Part shown: positions 1-10,857 of the stretch, piece by piece | How positions within the stretch are numbered: the stretch's first letter is position 1 | Layout of the letters: every line of letters starts with the position of its first letter | Assembly: GCA_002102555.1 (NCBI GenBank) | Contig: MCFL01000157.1 | Coordinates: 1 to 57,002 of the forward strand | Reading direction: 5' to 3' | From: Catenaria anguillulae PL171 | Lineage: Eukaryota; Blastocladiomycota; Blastocladiomycetes; Blastocladiales; Catenariaceae | DNA: 57,002 nucleotides | The notes under the pieces: model-generated | Database searches by the model: none | Told to the model about the DNA's origin: nothing | The model's input: the letters and a program-made list of their open reading frames with translations, nothing else | Made by a program: the position numbers and the translations under genes

Positions 1-950
1 GGTGACGCTGTCCCCGCCATCCCAGAGCCGTCCGATGCCGACATGGACGTTGACGGCGGCCCGCCCGCCGTCATTCTCGGCCCCGGTGTCCGCCGTGATG
101 TGGATCAGGTCGTGGCGACCAAGGCTGGCATGCTCTACCACAACCCAGAGGAAACAAGTGGTGGATTGATAGCGATCAGAAGCGGGTGGGTTGCTTTTTG
201 CTGTCAGCATGGCGCAGCTAGCGGCTGGATTCGAGCTGACCCCGTCACATTGAACTGTGTTTTTTTCGTGCACGTGTAGTACACGCCAAGCGCAAACGAA
301 AATGTGATTGGCGTGGTCACACACAGGCTTGCAGAGATGTTCCGGGTGGATATTGGCATGCCATCCGGCCGTCCTGTCAGCCATGGCATTTGAAGGCGCA
401 TCCAAGCGGAATCGGCCCAACTGCAACGTGCGTGATGTTGCATTTGTGATTTTCATCCGGCATGCACCATCTCACTGAATTCCGTTCTCTCGGACGTTAG
501 GTCGGTGATCTTGTTTATGCCCGCATTGCCGTCGCAAGCAAAGACATGGATCCCGAACTCGAGTGTGTCAACCCGCGCACTGGCAAGTCGAGCGGATACG
601 GTGTGCTCAAGGGTGGCTTTGTTGCCAAGGTCAGCCTCAAGACCTGCCGTGGGTGCGTTTTCTATGCTTTCTTGCTTCAGCAACAATCTGCGCTCGTCCT
701 TACCTGCAGCTCCTCCATCATGTATCACAGCCTCATGTACACCAACAACCCAACAGCCAAGATTCTCGGCAAGTACTTTACCTTTGAGCAAGCTGTTGGC
801 CAGAACGGCCGCGTGTGGATCAATGCCCCCACGGCCGTCATGTCGGTTCGAATTGCCCGCGCGCTCGAGTTGTCGCAGTCCATGACCGAGGACGAGTTTG
901 CAAGACATGTTAAGCAGTTGTCGGACGAGATCAAGCAGTCAAACAGCTAA
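1..950 (+). CDS. RRP40: Exosome subunit Rrp40 (EXOSC3), 5' incomplete
   Basis: Cap subunit of the RNA exosome, with S1 and KH RNA-binding domains, acting in nuclear and cytoplasmic 3'-to-5' RNA processing. Recognised by the ordered family blocks ILGPGVRR near the start, WIDSDQKR, YTPSANENVIGVVT, FEGASKRNRPN, VGDLVYARIAVASKDMDPE and GQNGRVWI, ending in TAA at 948-950. The N terminus lies left of the window. Introns inferred at 186-279, 428-500 and 653-730; all restore conserved sequence. Two frame changes are not explained by introns: one near 158-162, between HNPEE and WIDSD, and one near 379-383, between GRPVS and AMAFEGA. In each case the protein on both sides is well conserved, so an assembly indel is likelier than a dead gene. 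Family assignment is firm; the exact frame is not. Confidence 0.88.
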
Positions 951-2333
951 TGTATATGATTGTCGTGAGCAATGATACATTTTTCTTGGCAAGTATTCAT
1001 TCATCTTGAGTCTGCTTCACTCGATAGACTGCTGAACGCAAGATGCGAAGAAGTCCAGAGGAGATGATGCCTCCCGAACGAATCTGCAGAACGTCCAAGA
1101 AGGTGACTGGAACGCGTCGAGAAGGACGTTCTGGAATCGACATAAAGCCATCCCATCAGATAAGCCTGCACTTCGCCATCAGATAAGGATTTTGCAGTGA
1201 ATCGACCTGCCAAGGCCCCTTTCCCGCCAGCCAACAAGCGAATGGTGACCAGCCAAGGGGTTTTCTCTCTCTCTTTGACATGCCATCTCATTTGTTACCC
1301 TGCTCGTCGTTTGATGCCCATAACTTCACGACTTCCGCCATGACTTGACCAACCCAATCTACTTGCACGCAAGGCTAGCCCGGTAGTGTCTTCATTTCCC
1401 CAGCAGGTTCCCAGTTGGATCATGCTCCATCCTCTGCCTGACCGTCAGGCACAAGACCCAAGATTGCCGATGGATCTGTGTTGACCCACCGGCCATGGCG
1501 TCTCGAGCGCGACCGCAGGCATACCGCAAGCATTTCCAGTAACGCCCGAGCTCACATGCTTCCTGCACGTCAAGTCAGCTTCTCGCCCTGACCTTCACTG
1601 GCCCACCATGTCATCGCCCTCCAGTGCAAGCACACGCGCTAGGCGCTTTGGACATACGTCGCTGGTCGGCCCATCTGAGCATTGCAGCTGTTCATACATT
1701 CTCGGGCTCTGCCCTCGCGGATGCCTGTGTCCATCTCTGATCGTCCTCAACACACGTTTTCGGGTCGACCGGATGGCTCGTTTGCACGTTTTCGTCCGTT
1801 TCCCTTGTTTATCCACCCCCAGGTCTTGGCATTTTCATGTGGACACATTGCATGCGTGTGTGATTGGTGGGCCGAATGATTGCTGTCGCCTTGCATCCTC
1901 TTGCATGTGTCGGCAGAACCTGTCGTTTTCATCCAAATAACGTGACACTATGGCAAGGATCGGCACCCTTTCCTCCTGGATCTTGACGCTTCTGAGAGCA
2001 ATATCTTGGTCATTTCTGGTCGGATTGTAATGAGAGTAGTACGAGCGGAATCTGGGAAGCGAGAGCATTGCAATGGTGCCAGAATAAAAATTGATCGATT
2101 AGGAGCTAAGTGGTTGCTGAGCGAAAAATTCCACCCACTCATGAGCCTGCTGATCCCGCCCGTGAACCAACTCACGTCAGCCAAATTCTGAATTGCTGCG
2201 CCTCGTGCTCTTTTGCAACATGTGCAAGCATCGGGCAGGGAGGCTCGTACGGCCACTTTGGATCGAAACCCAACCGACCAACCGTACTTTGGCTGTGTCT
2301 TGGCTCGACATCGAGCTTGCTGACCGTCGCTGG
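951..2333. other. Intergenic stretch, no gene recognised
   Basis: About 1.4 kb between Rrp40 and ferritin. Short open frames on both strands are low-complexity and match no family I know. No tRNA, repeat or mobile-element structure was seen. The right end holds the ferritin promoter. Confidence 0.5.
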
Positions 2334-2340
2334 TATAAAG
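2334..2340 (+). promoter_or_regulatory. TATA box of the ferritin gene
   Basis: TATAAAG sits 124 bp upstream of the ferritin ATG in otherwise GC-rich sequence. The leader between them has no CAGUG-loop iron-responsive element that I can see. Confidence 0.5.
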
Positions 2341-2463
2341 ATGGACCCACTCCCCCTTAACTCTCACTTGCTGCTGAGACGTAACTCGAGCTCCATGCCA
2401 TTCCAGCAAAGCCTGACTGACCCCTTGAACCTCACCAACACAACTTCACACATCTATCCCACC

Positions 2464-3204
2464 ATGTCGATTGCTCGCCAAAACTACGACACCACTGCCG
2501 AGGAGGGTCTCAACGCCCAAATCAACATGGAACTCGTTCGTATCCTTCTTTTCGTACCTTCATGTCGCGTCGACCTTCAGCCGAGGGAGCGCGGCGGCTA
2601 TGACGACGTCGAGGGCGTGGCGATTGCACAGAAAGCGATTGCTAACGCGCATTTCTCACCTTTTCGTCCAAAATCCACAGAAAGCCAGCCATATCTACCT
2701 CTCCATGTACGCATACTTCTCGCGCCCGGACGTTGCTCTGCCCGGCCTGGCCAAGTTCTTCAAGGATTCGTCCGACGAAGAGCGGGAGCACGGTGAAAAA
2801 ATGATCGAATATCAGAACATGCGCGGCGGCAAGGTTGTCCTGCAAACGATCCAAGCGCCGGAAATCGAGTGGGGATCCGCCAAGAATGCCATGGAGTTCA
2901 CCTTGTCGCTGGAAAAGGAGGTCAACAAGGCCTTGCTCAAGCTCCACTCGTTTGCCGAGCAGTCCAACGACCCGCAGTTTTGCGACTTCATTGAGGGCAA
3001 CTTTTTGAATGAGCAAGTTGAGGGTATGCCTCTCTAACCAATCTCGCTCATGTGGTCCGGGCGATTACTCACGCGCCGCTTGTCATTGCTTCTGCAGCCA
3101 TTGAGAAGATTTCCAACCTCTTGACGCAGCTCAACCGGGTCGGCGGCGAAGGTCTCGGCCTTTACTTGTGGGACCAAGAATTGCTCAAGCACTCCGCCCA
3201 CTAA
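2464..3204 (+). CDS. Ferritin, heavy-chain type
   Basis: Iron-storage 24-mer subunit with ferroxidase activity (Fe2+ to Fe3+). Three exons (2464-2535, 2681-3023, 3098-3204) give about 173 residues, the usual ferritin length. Introns 2536-2680 and 3024-3097 join INMEL to [13 protein letters not shown] and NEQVE to AIEKI. All ferroxidase-centre residues of the H type are visible: Glu in INMEL, Tyr in IYLSMY, Glu and His in DEEREHGEK, Glu in [10 protein letters not shown] and Gln in LNEQVE. No signal or transit peptide is seen, so it is probably cytosolic. Start chosen at the ATG in a CACCATG context because the first exon opens directly into the helix A motif RQNY. A TATA box lies 124 bp upstream. 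Ferritin is patchy in fungi (absent from yeasts), which fits an early-diverging lineage. Confidence 0.93.
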
Positions 3205-4711
3205 ATCAGTGCCTCCCTGGCCTCAATTCATCTCGTCTCTCAGTTACCCCCTTGTACATTCCCAGCTTGTTGTCATCTTCCTTGTTTTCGTGTCTTCGGT
3301 TACAGGCTTACATACATATCATTCGGTGTTTCACTTCCTGTGCATCAGCGTTGGACCGCATGTCCAGCATGGTGTCAAGCTGCTGAAAGTGGCGTTGCTG
3401 GCGCGCGTGGTTGGACAGAATGAAGCAGGCTACGTACATAGGCAATTTGTGCGTGGCGGCGGCCGACGCTGAGGCCGAACAGGATCGCAAGGTCTTTGGC
3501 AGCCTACTGCAAGCTTCAAGCTCCCCACTGGTTTCCCAACTCCTTACCGCACTGGCAGGAAGAGGTGAGACATAGGGTATCCGACTGTGTTTGGTCGCAA
3601 CGAACAAAACAATGGAGGCTCGACGGTCAGCAATTAGTCGTGTGGAGGAAGTGTAATACCCAACATTATTTACACTTTGGACACTGTCCATAGCAGCATC
3701 TATTTGCACTCTGTACTCGCCTCTCCCCAATGGATTCTTTCAAGTATGAACAGATCCCTGGTGAATGATCTCTGACATCGACAGGCGGTGCAACGGCAAG
3801 CGAAAAATGACACTCATCTCAATCCCATCTTCCCACGGTAGCGACACATTTCATGAGGGCCTTGGGATTGGAGCCTTGTCAGCACTTGGGGCGAAACTTG
3901 AACGCGTCGCATTTCAGTCACACGGTCGCCTGAGCCACGGCGCAGCGGTGCAGAAAAGAACCTGCGGCACTGAATATACTCTCCGGCGCAGGATGCGCCT
4001 TGACATGCTTGGGTACCAGTTGAGGGTAGTTTCTTGATGAAGAGCGACCCCGCGTCTTTGCGTTGGGTGAGCATGGGGACAAATGAGAGTCGGCCGGATT
4101 CAGTTGGTTGCCTTGGCGAAACGGACAGTGTGGATGTCGAGAGCCGGTTAAGGAGAGTACCTGAGCAAAGAACATGGCCAAAATAGTCCATTGTTCAAGC
4201 TCCATAAATCCATAAGAGTGACTTGTACCCCTGTCTCACGCGCCGCGCCCTGCGTCCTCCCATCTCGTGGCCATCCACAGCAGCACCACTCACCCACTGT
4301 CGCCCGCCACTTCTCCATCATCGTCGAATTCCTTTCTGAACTCTTGAGCTGCTGGTCCAGCTCAACTTGGAACCTACGACACAAAATCCTCTCTCCCGGC
4401 TCTCCTACGCCGTAATTGCCTCCAAGTTCTGGCCCTGGAACTCGTCCCACATCCTCTTGGCACACGCGGACGTACTGCTCCCCACTGCGCAGTAAGGTTG
4501 TTGCCATTTCCCACCTGGTCAACGCCAACGCCTGTCGTGTTCCATCTTCAGCTCCGGCGCCCACTCGTGCCACCTGCCCCCACGACCCAAAAGTATCCCA
4601 ATCCGCCTGCACTTGTGCGTGTGCGCCGTGCGTACATATACAAGTACCATCCACACACACACACACCGCTCCACGAGAATCCAGTCCAGTACAGCTCCAT
4701 ACAATAGAGCG
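3205..4711. other. Intergenic stretch, no gene recognised
   Basis: About 1.5 kb. Minus-strand frames at 3308-3730 and 3918-4205 are partly protein-like (for example MELEQWTILAMFFAQ followed by a possible GTACTC donor at 4160), but I cannot link them into a gene or name a family. A short CA repeat lies near 4650-4664. Confidence 0.4.
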
Positions 4712-6064
4712 ATGCCACCTCCACCACCGCCAACAACGACTTCGTCTTCATCTCCCATCCCGATTCCCATCCGCCTAGACAAACCCGTACCGCCACTACC
4801 ACCTGCCGCAATGACCGTCAGCAGCATCCACTCGTCAACGACAACGGCGCCCGCGACGACGACGATGGCCAGCGCCGGCTCCAACACCAGCAACAATAGA
4901 CGCAGACCGTCAGCAGACCAGCACCATTCCCACCACCACCACTTTTTCCCTTCGCGAAGCAGCAGTGCCCACAGCCACAAGCTCTCGTCGTCGCCCAGCT
5001 CATCCTCCTCGTCACCCATGCTCATGTTTCGGTCCATTGTTGCCGTCGTCAAGGACAAGTTTTCATCATCGACCGGGTCGTCCAGCCACGACCGTTCCCA
5101 CGGCTCGCCCGGCTCCGACTCTGGCTTGTCGTCAACCCCACCACACACCATGAGCTCCATCAGCTCCTCAAGTATCCTTTCGCAATCCGAAACATCCATC
5201 TCGACCATTGGCTCGTCGCGGTCCATTCCACTCTCGCAAGCCTCTGCCCGGCGGCCCTCGGGCGACGTTCAGTCGTCGTCTTCCTTCTCGTTTGCTGCGC
5301 TCTCATCCCCACCCGCCTCGCCTGCACCCCTCTTGCGCGCCATTCCCGTGCCTCCCGGGTCGCCCAAACCCACTGGCGCGCCGCTCGCTTCTTTGGATGG
5401 CATCCCCGACCTTGTCCGTGAATCCTTTGCCTACATTGAGCGCCACGGTGCCACAGTCGAGGGCATTTACCGCACTGCATGCCCCGGCGCCGACCTACTA
5501 GCTGAATGGGCAGCACAATTCGACTCGAAATCCGGCCGGCGCATGGTCCCGCGGGACTTGGACGCAGAATACGCGCCAGATGCCGTTGCCCAGGCCGTGA
5601 AAAACTACTTCAAGGCATTACCCGAAGAAGTCATTGCCCCGCGCCACGTGGTGGCCATCTGGGATCTGATTCACGCCGAAAAGCAACGAGCGGCGGCCCT
5701 GGCAGCTGCCGGCGGCGACGCCGTTGACAGTGGCACGGACGAGGATGCGGCAGCGGCGTCCATGGTGACCAAAAAGGCTACCATGGTTGCCATCCGTGCC
5801 TATGTGCGCGCCAACTTGATTCGCCCACATCGTCTCATGCTTGCGGCCGTGTTGCGGCACTTGCAGGTGATGGCCGGGCATGCCGACAAGACCAGGGTCA
5901 CGGCAAAAACGCTCAGCATGCTGTGGCCGGCGGTCGTGTGCTGTCCGCATGCCACGGCGCATTCCATGGAGGTGATTGAGGAGGCCATGTTTCTCAAGGC
6001 GCAGGCGCCGGGACCGTTTGAGTGGATGATCGAAAATGCAAAGGAGATGACAGTCGGGTGGTAA
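4712..6064 (+). CDS. RhoGAP-domain protein
   Basis: GTPase-activating protein for Rho-family GTPases. The N-terminal ~220 residues are low-complexity, rich in Ser, Pro and His, and probably disordered. The C-terminal half is a RhoGAP fold beginning at GIPDLVRESFAYIERHG, with the arginine finger in GATVEGIYRTACPGADLL, the core KNYFKALPEEVI (family KxxLRxLPEPL) and the helix TLSMLWPAVV. That last segment lacks the usual NLAxxF(A/G)P(N/T)L form, so catalysis may be weak. The gene is intronless and ends 363 bp short of the convergent neighbour. The start at 4712 was chosen over an in-frame ATG at 4613 because the extra 33 residues are CA-repeat-encoded HTHTH sequence in what looks like the leader. 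There is no PH, SH3 or BAR domain, so the target GTPase cannot be guessed. Confidence 0.82.
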   Translation: MPPPPPPTTTSSSSPIPIPIRLDKPVPPLPPAAMTVSSIHSSTTTAPATTTMASAGSNTSNNRRRPSADQHHSHHHHFFPSRSSSAHSHKLSSSPSSSSSSPMLMFRSIVAVVKDKFSSSTGSSSHDRSHGSPGSDSGLSSTPPHTMSSISSSSILSQSETSISTIGSSRSIPLSQASARRPSGDVQSSSSFSFAALSSPPASPAPLLRAIPVPPGSPKPTGAPLASLDGIPDLVRESFAYIERHGATVEGIYRTACPGADLLAEWAAQFDSKSGRRMVPRDLDAEYAPDAVAQAVKNYFKALPEEVIAPRHVVAIWDLIHAEKQRAAALAAAGGDAVDSGTDEDAAAASMVTKKATMVAIRAYVRANLIRPHRLMLAAVLRHLQVMAGHADKTRVTAKTLSMLWPAVVCCPHATAHSMEVIEEAMFLKAQAPGPFEWMIENAKEMTVGW

Positions 6065-6427
6065 ATCACCTACAACAAACCCGTTTCATTTGTATGGCGT
6101 GTGAATAGCGCATTGTATCCTTTCTTTCCTTTCTTGTGGCGCATTTGGCAGCCATGCTTTGACTTGTCCTTTGCGACTTTCGATGTGATTTTCGCTGATT
6201 ATGTGTGGTTGTTTGCCTGGCGCGATTCCAAACCCATTTTGCCCCCCGCCGTTGACTTGCTGTCCTTTCGTGAATACACACTTTCCGTCCTCGGTTCAAA
6301 TCAAGAGTCTATCAACTGTGAGAGTGTGTATTGCGTGCGTGCGTGCAAGTGAAGAAAGACAAGAAATGGTCAGGAAATGGTACAAGAGAAAAACAGCGGA
6401 GAAAGACAGACTCACATGCACGCTCAC
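6065..6427. other. Shared 3' intergenic region
   Basis: Sits between the convergent RhoGAP and PXA/Nexin_C genes. No coding signal seen; probably holds both 3' UTRs. Confidence 0.5.
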
Positions 6428-9400
6428 TCACTCGAGCTCCTCAGGTACAATGACCTCGGCAAGCGTCTCGAGCAAATCCACCACCAACCCCTTGTTGAGC
6501 GCGCCAACCTGCAACATGCCAAACGTGGCCCGCACGCCACTTGCCGCGTTGTTCTTGCCCAACACCCTGGCCACCACCTCAGGCAACGCCGCCTCGACCA
6601 ACTCCCTGGCGCGTGCAGCAACCTTTTCCTTTTCCTCGTCCGCCACGGGCGCCGCGGGCACGTGCCCGGGCACATTGGCGTGCCACGTGCCGTTGGGCCA
6701 CAGCGGATCAAGCAGCGCCGACTCGAGCGCTTGCGCGAGGACTTGTGGGTCCGAAACGCGGTCAAGCAAGTGGGCAAATTGGGATTGGATGTGTGACGCG
6801 AGTGTCGGGCGCAGCACTTGGGTGATGATGGAGAAGATGCGTGCGCGGAGCGTGCCGTCGAGGGCAAACACTTGTTTGAGGATGGCGAGCGTAGATTCGA
6901 TGAGTGCGTCGGCTTGGATGGTCGAGAGGGTTGATGGGCCAGTGGGGGTTTGGGCGAGGACAGTGATGGCTGCCGATGTGGGTGAGGTGCCAGGGGAAAC
7001 GGAGAACGTGGTTGGCTGAATGGGCGGTGGGGACGCCGAAGTCGGTGAGGCGGTCATCATGGCGGGCTGTTTCTTCGGCGACGATGTCGACTCGGGAGCG
7101 GGGGCGGCGGCGGCCGAAGAAAGAACGGGTGCAGTGGATGACAGTGTCAATGTTGAAGCGACCGATGTGGCCACCGACATGGAACTGGACGTGATGGACT
7201 CGACTGACGACGTGAGCGCCGATGGCACCTTCGCCAAAAACTGCTGCCCAGACTCTGAAATGGAAGACGCCGCCGAAGACAAGAGCGTCGCCGACGATGC
7301 AGAAAATGTGGACGAAATGGACGACAGTCTTGCGCGCGAAGTGGGCGGGCTCGAAGGGACCGACCGAATGGAGGAAGCGACCGACGGCGCTGGCGTCCCT
7401 GGAACCGAAGGCGACACACTGGCTGTGGGCGATGTGGAAGCAGACGCCGACGGACCGCCACCACCAGCGCCGGTGGATGCCAGCGACAAGTTGGACACCT
7501 TGCGCTTCATAAACTTGCTCGTCATGGACAGCGACCCTTTGCCCACGCCCTTGATGGCATTCTTAACGCCCAAAACCGACTTTGCGGCCGTGGTGCCGAC
7601 GCCAGCCTTGATGGACTGTGCCCCGCTCGTCAACCCGCCTACAATCCCGCCTCCGACCACTGCGCTTTTGGTCACTCCACTTGCCGCCGTTTGCGGTGCC
7701 GCATCCATGGCCGCCAAACTGGCAAACCCGCTCGCACCGCTGCCAAACACAATGGGCTCGAGTGCCATGAGCCCACACTCGACGCGGCTCTTGCCCATCA
7801 TCAACCGACTGACCCTCTCCTCTGCCTCTGCTCCGTCACCGCTCTGCATCATTGCATGCGCGAGCAGCCGCTCAAGCACCACGAGCTGCATTTGCATCGT
7901 GTTGAGGCAACTGGCCGCAAACCCAAGGTCGAGTGTCGAGCACTTGCCCTCAATCAGCTGTGCGTGCTTGACGGCCAGCGCGGCCGTGTCTTCAATGACG
8001 GGCGTCCAGCGTGGGCGGTCGTCAAGCGACACGGACGGGGACCGGTGATGGCGATGGACAGGCGTCGCCGATGCAGTAGTACACGTGGCAATAAGCTCCG
8101 TGTCCGTCATTTTGGCGCGCACCGATCGTAACTGCGCCCGGGCAAACGCATCCACATACGCTTGCAACTGGTCGCCCACGAGTTTGGCGGCAGGATCAAA
8201 CAAGCTGGGTGTTGGATCCAACACGATGCGCTCTTCGAGCGCTTGCGCAAGTCCAGAGGGCAACACGGGCAGTTTGCGAGAAAAGTATGTGTCAAACACA
8301 TCGTAGGCTTCTTGCTGGATGGCGGCTCGTGACTGCGGGTCGGACGGGTCGAGCAGCGACGTGAATTGTGCATAATTTGCGGCGGCTGCCAAAAACGCAA
8401 GCTGGTGGGCGGCGAGCTGCGGGCTGGGCGAGCAGGATTGTAGGTGGGTCTTGAAGGAGGCGGTCAGGTTTGACGAAGACACGAGCGTCGAGAGGGTCAA
8501 AGTGGAAAGAGCTTGTGCGAGGTCTATGAGGTCTTTGCGCGGTGCGGGCGCAATCTCAAGAGGCTCATCTTCCGGTTGGGCTGCCGGCGGAGGTGGCGTC
8601 AATGCACGTTCGGTTGGAGACTCGGGAGATTCGCGTGGGGGTGTCGACGGCGGGGACGGGAGTGGCGACAAAGGGCTGGCTGCAGGCGTCGAGCATGGCT
8701 CCGACTCGGCTGCTGGTGCCACACCGGCGCTCTCTTGCTGAGACACAAGCTCGGTGGGGGGTAGCGCCGGCGTCGGCTCGGGCGACTTTGCAGGCGATAA
8801 AGACTCCGACTCGGCCGTTTCGAGTTCGATCCACAGTTCCATCACGGGCACCAGGTCATCACCCTCGGCGCCCAAGTCATAGAATGGGGTCCATCCAACA
8901 TGTGGGAGTTCGACCAGTGGAACGAGTGCTTCAGCGACGACGGCCTGAGTGCCAGAGGTGGTGGATGAGCGGCAAAGCTGAAGAATGGTCGTGTCAGTTG
9001 CGAGGAGAGGGGATTTGAGCGAGCTGTGAACACAACAGGCAGATTGGTGAGCCTCAAGTTGGAGAGGACATGGCAAGGATAAGTGACGTACAAGGGGCAG
9101 TTTGCATCAAAGACGAATGAGGCAGGTGACGACCCGTCCTCGCCAAACGCATGGGCATTCACACGTTTCTCGGCACCACGAAACAAGACGGTGAAGTAAA
9201 ACTGCATGCCGTCCTGCTCGGCCAACATCTTGAGCGCCTCATTGTGCGCCCGCGTCTGAATGATACGCACATTGAGCTCGACCGGTCGCTCAGGCGCAAC
9301 GCTGACATCGTTGTTGCTGGTGCTGCTATCCAGTGCGCCGACGATCAGGCCATTGATGAAATGCGGATCGCTCACCATATTCACGACCGGCCACAGTACC

Positions 9401-10434
9401 GATGTGCACACAATCTCCTCGACGATCGGGTACACGATCGGACTGTGTGCATCCTGCACGGGGAGCAAGCCCTTGAGCAACCGCTCGGCAACCCTGCGCA
9501 CGCCCTTTGCATGTTCGTCCGGGTTGATGGCCCGCGATACGGCCGATCCAGGCTTGCGCTTGGCATACTCGGTGACCTTGTCCTGTACCTTGGATCTAAC
9601 AATGGGCACACCAGCAATCACGGGGTGCACCATTCGCAAATGCGCAACCAAATCACCGGCGGCACGCGTAGTCAGGTCAACAAGCAAGTCGGCCGTACCG
9701 CGTGCAAGCAAGCGGGCTTTCAGTTTCATGGCCAGCGTGTTGATTGAAATGGCGATGGCAGTTGGGAACCGATGTGCACCCGGCCCAGGCGCGGCAAGTG
9801 AGGTGGCGAACCAGGATTGCACAAAGTCGCGGATAATGAGGTCGCGCAACGTGGACACGGTCAAGTCGAGTGGGCCGTGAGCATCAAGGTCCAAAGCGAC
9901 GGATTCGATGAGAGCTGCGGGTCCACCAATGGATGGATGCAACGTGGAAGCGGTGGGAAGCGGCGGCGGTGGGTGTTGAAACGAGTGCCGGCGCAGGAGC
10001 GACGCACGGCGCGAGGCGCTCCGCGAGGGTGCCCGACGTGAAGATTTTGTGCTCGGGCGAGAAGTTCGGTCGCCCTCTTCGTTGATGAGATGCGAGACAG
10101 CGGACTGGTCGTCATGTTCTGTATCGTCGCTGTGGCGGTCGTCGGCGAGCAAGAAGAGGTACAGGTACGCAGCAGAGGCGCCCGCGCCGAGAGCAAAAAG
10201 AGCGAGTGGGAAGAAGAGTTTGGGAAAGGCCAGGAGAGTCAGGAGCAGGGCAGCCGCGGTTGCTGCGGATTTCGGGCTGGCAGCCATGGATGAAGAGACG
10301 AGGGCGACAGCTTGCGTGACTTGAGGCGGGATGTCGAAGGGCAACGTGAGGGGCGGTGCGGCGGTCCCGGATGGGGATGCGGGTGCCGGTGCAGCCCAAG
10401 ACGCGGGCATGTCCTTTTGCTGTGGCGAATCCAT
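6428..10434 (-). CDS. Mdm1/SNX13-14-like PXA-RGS-Nexin_C membrane protein (no PX seen)
   Basis: Relative of the sorting nexins Mdm1, SNX13, SNX14 and SNX25, which tether the ER to other membranes and handle lipid. Two exons (9092-10434 and 6428-9023; intron 9024-9091) give about 1312 residues. Order: a hydrophobic N-terminal hairpin (about residues 55-95, with TAAALLLTLLAFPKLFFPL); a PXA domain starting near ALIESVALDLDAHGPLDL and including LRDLIIRDFVQSWF and VVNMVSDPHFINGLI; an RGS-like helical block (residues ~600-730, with YDVFDTYFSRKLPVLP); a long Ser/Ala-rich linker; and a C-terminal Nexin_C domain (ALIESTLAILKQVFALDG to the end). The PX domain that normally lies between RGS and Nexin_C is not visible; that interval is low-complexity. 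The start is the first ATG before the TM hairpin. Confidence 0.82.
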
Positions 10435-10857
10435 GGTTGGAAAGAATTGTCAAGTTGAGGTTGGATGTGATTGACCTGCTGATGCTGGAGGATGAGGAGC
10501 GAGTCCAGCGTGTCTAGCTCCAGGTGTCAGGTGTCAGAGGCTGTGGGCGTCGGGCACAGGCAGAATCAAAACGAGAATCGGAATGAGGAGTCGGATTTCA
10601 TGGGCTCAACGTGCTTTTCATTACTGTCCTTGTAAATAGTTATTTTGATTGAAAGTTGCAATGGTCAATCAAAAATGAACGGACAATGATGAGGCGGCAG
10701 AGCGGCGCACCAACCGCATGCGCCACCCATCCATCACGTGCAAGATCACGCCGTGTCCTTCTGCTTCATTGCACCGCCAGACCAAGTCTCAACGTTAACG
10801 CCTGGGGCTGTGTCGATACGTGAGTCACTCCACATCCATGATCCACTTCCCATCACC
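10435..10857. promoter_or_regulatory. Divergent promoter region
   Basis: Separates the PXA/Nexin_C gene from Swi5; must carry both promoters. AT-rich near 10620-10670 against a GC-rich background. An open frame upstream of 10858 in the Swi5 phase has no ATG. Confidence 0.4.

Noticed and set aside
3308-4205. Small minus-strand membrane-protein gene
   Set aside because: Fragments look protein-like but no consistent splicing or family could be found.
4519-5226. Minus-strand frame rich in Asp, Glu and Gly
   Set aside because: Mirror of the Ser/Pro-rich N terminus of the RhoGAP protein.
6285-6310. tRNA B-box-like sequence GGTTCAAATC
   Set aside because: No A box or acceptor stem upstream at the right distance.
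7020-8048. Open frame of 342 codons on the plus strand
   Set aside because: It is antisense to the linker of the PXA/Nexin_C gene; low-complexity, and the minus strand carries the recognised domains.
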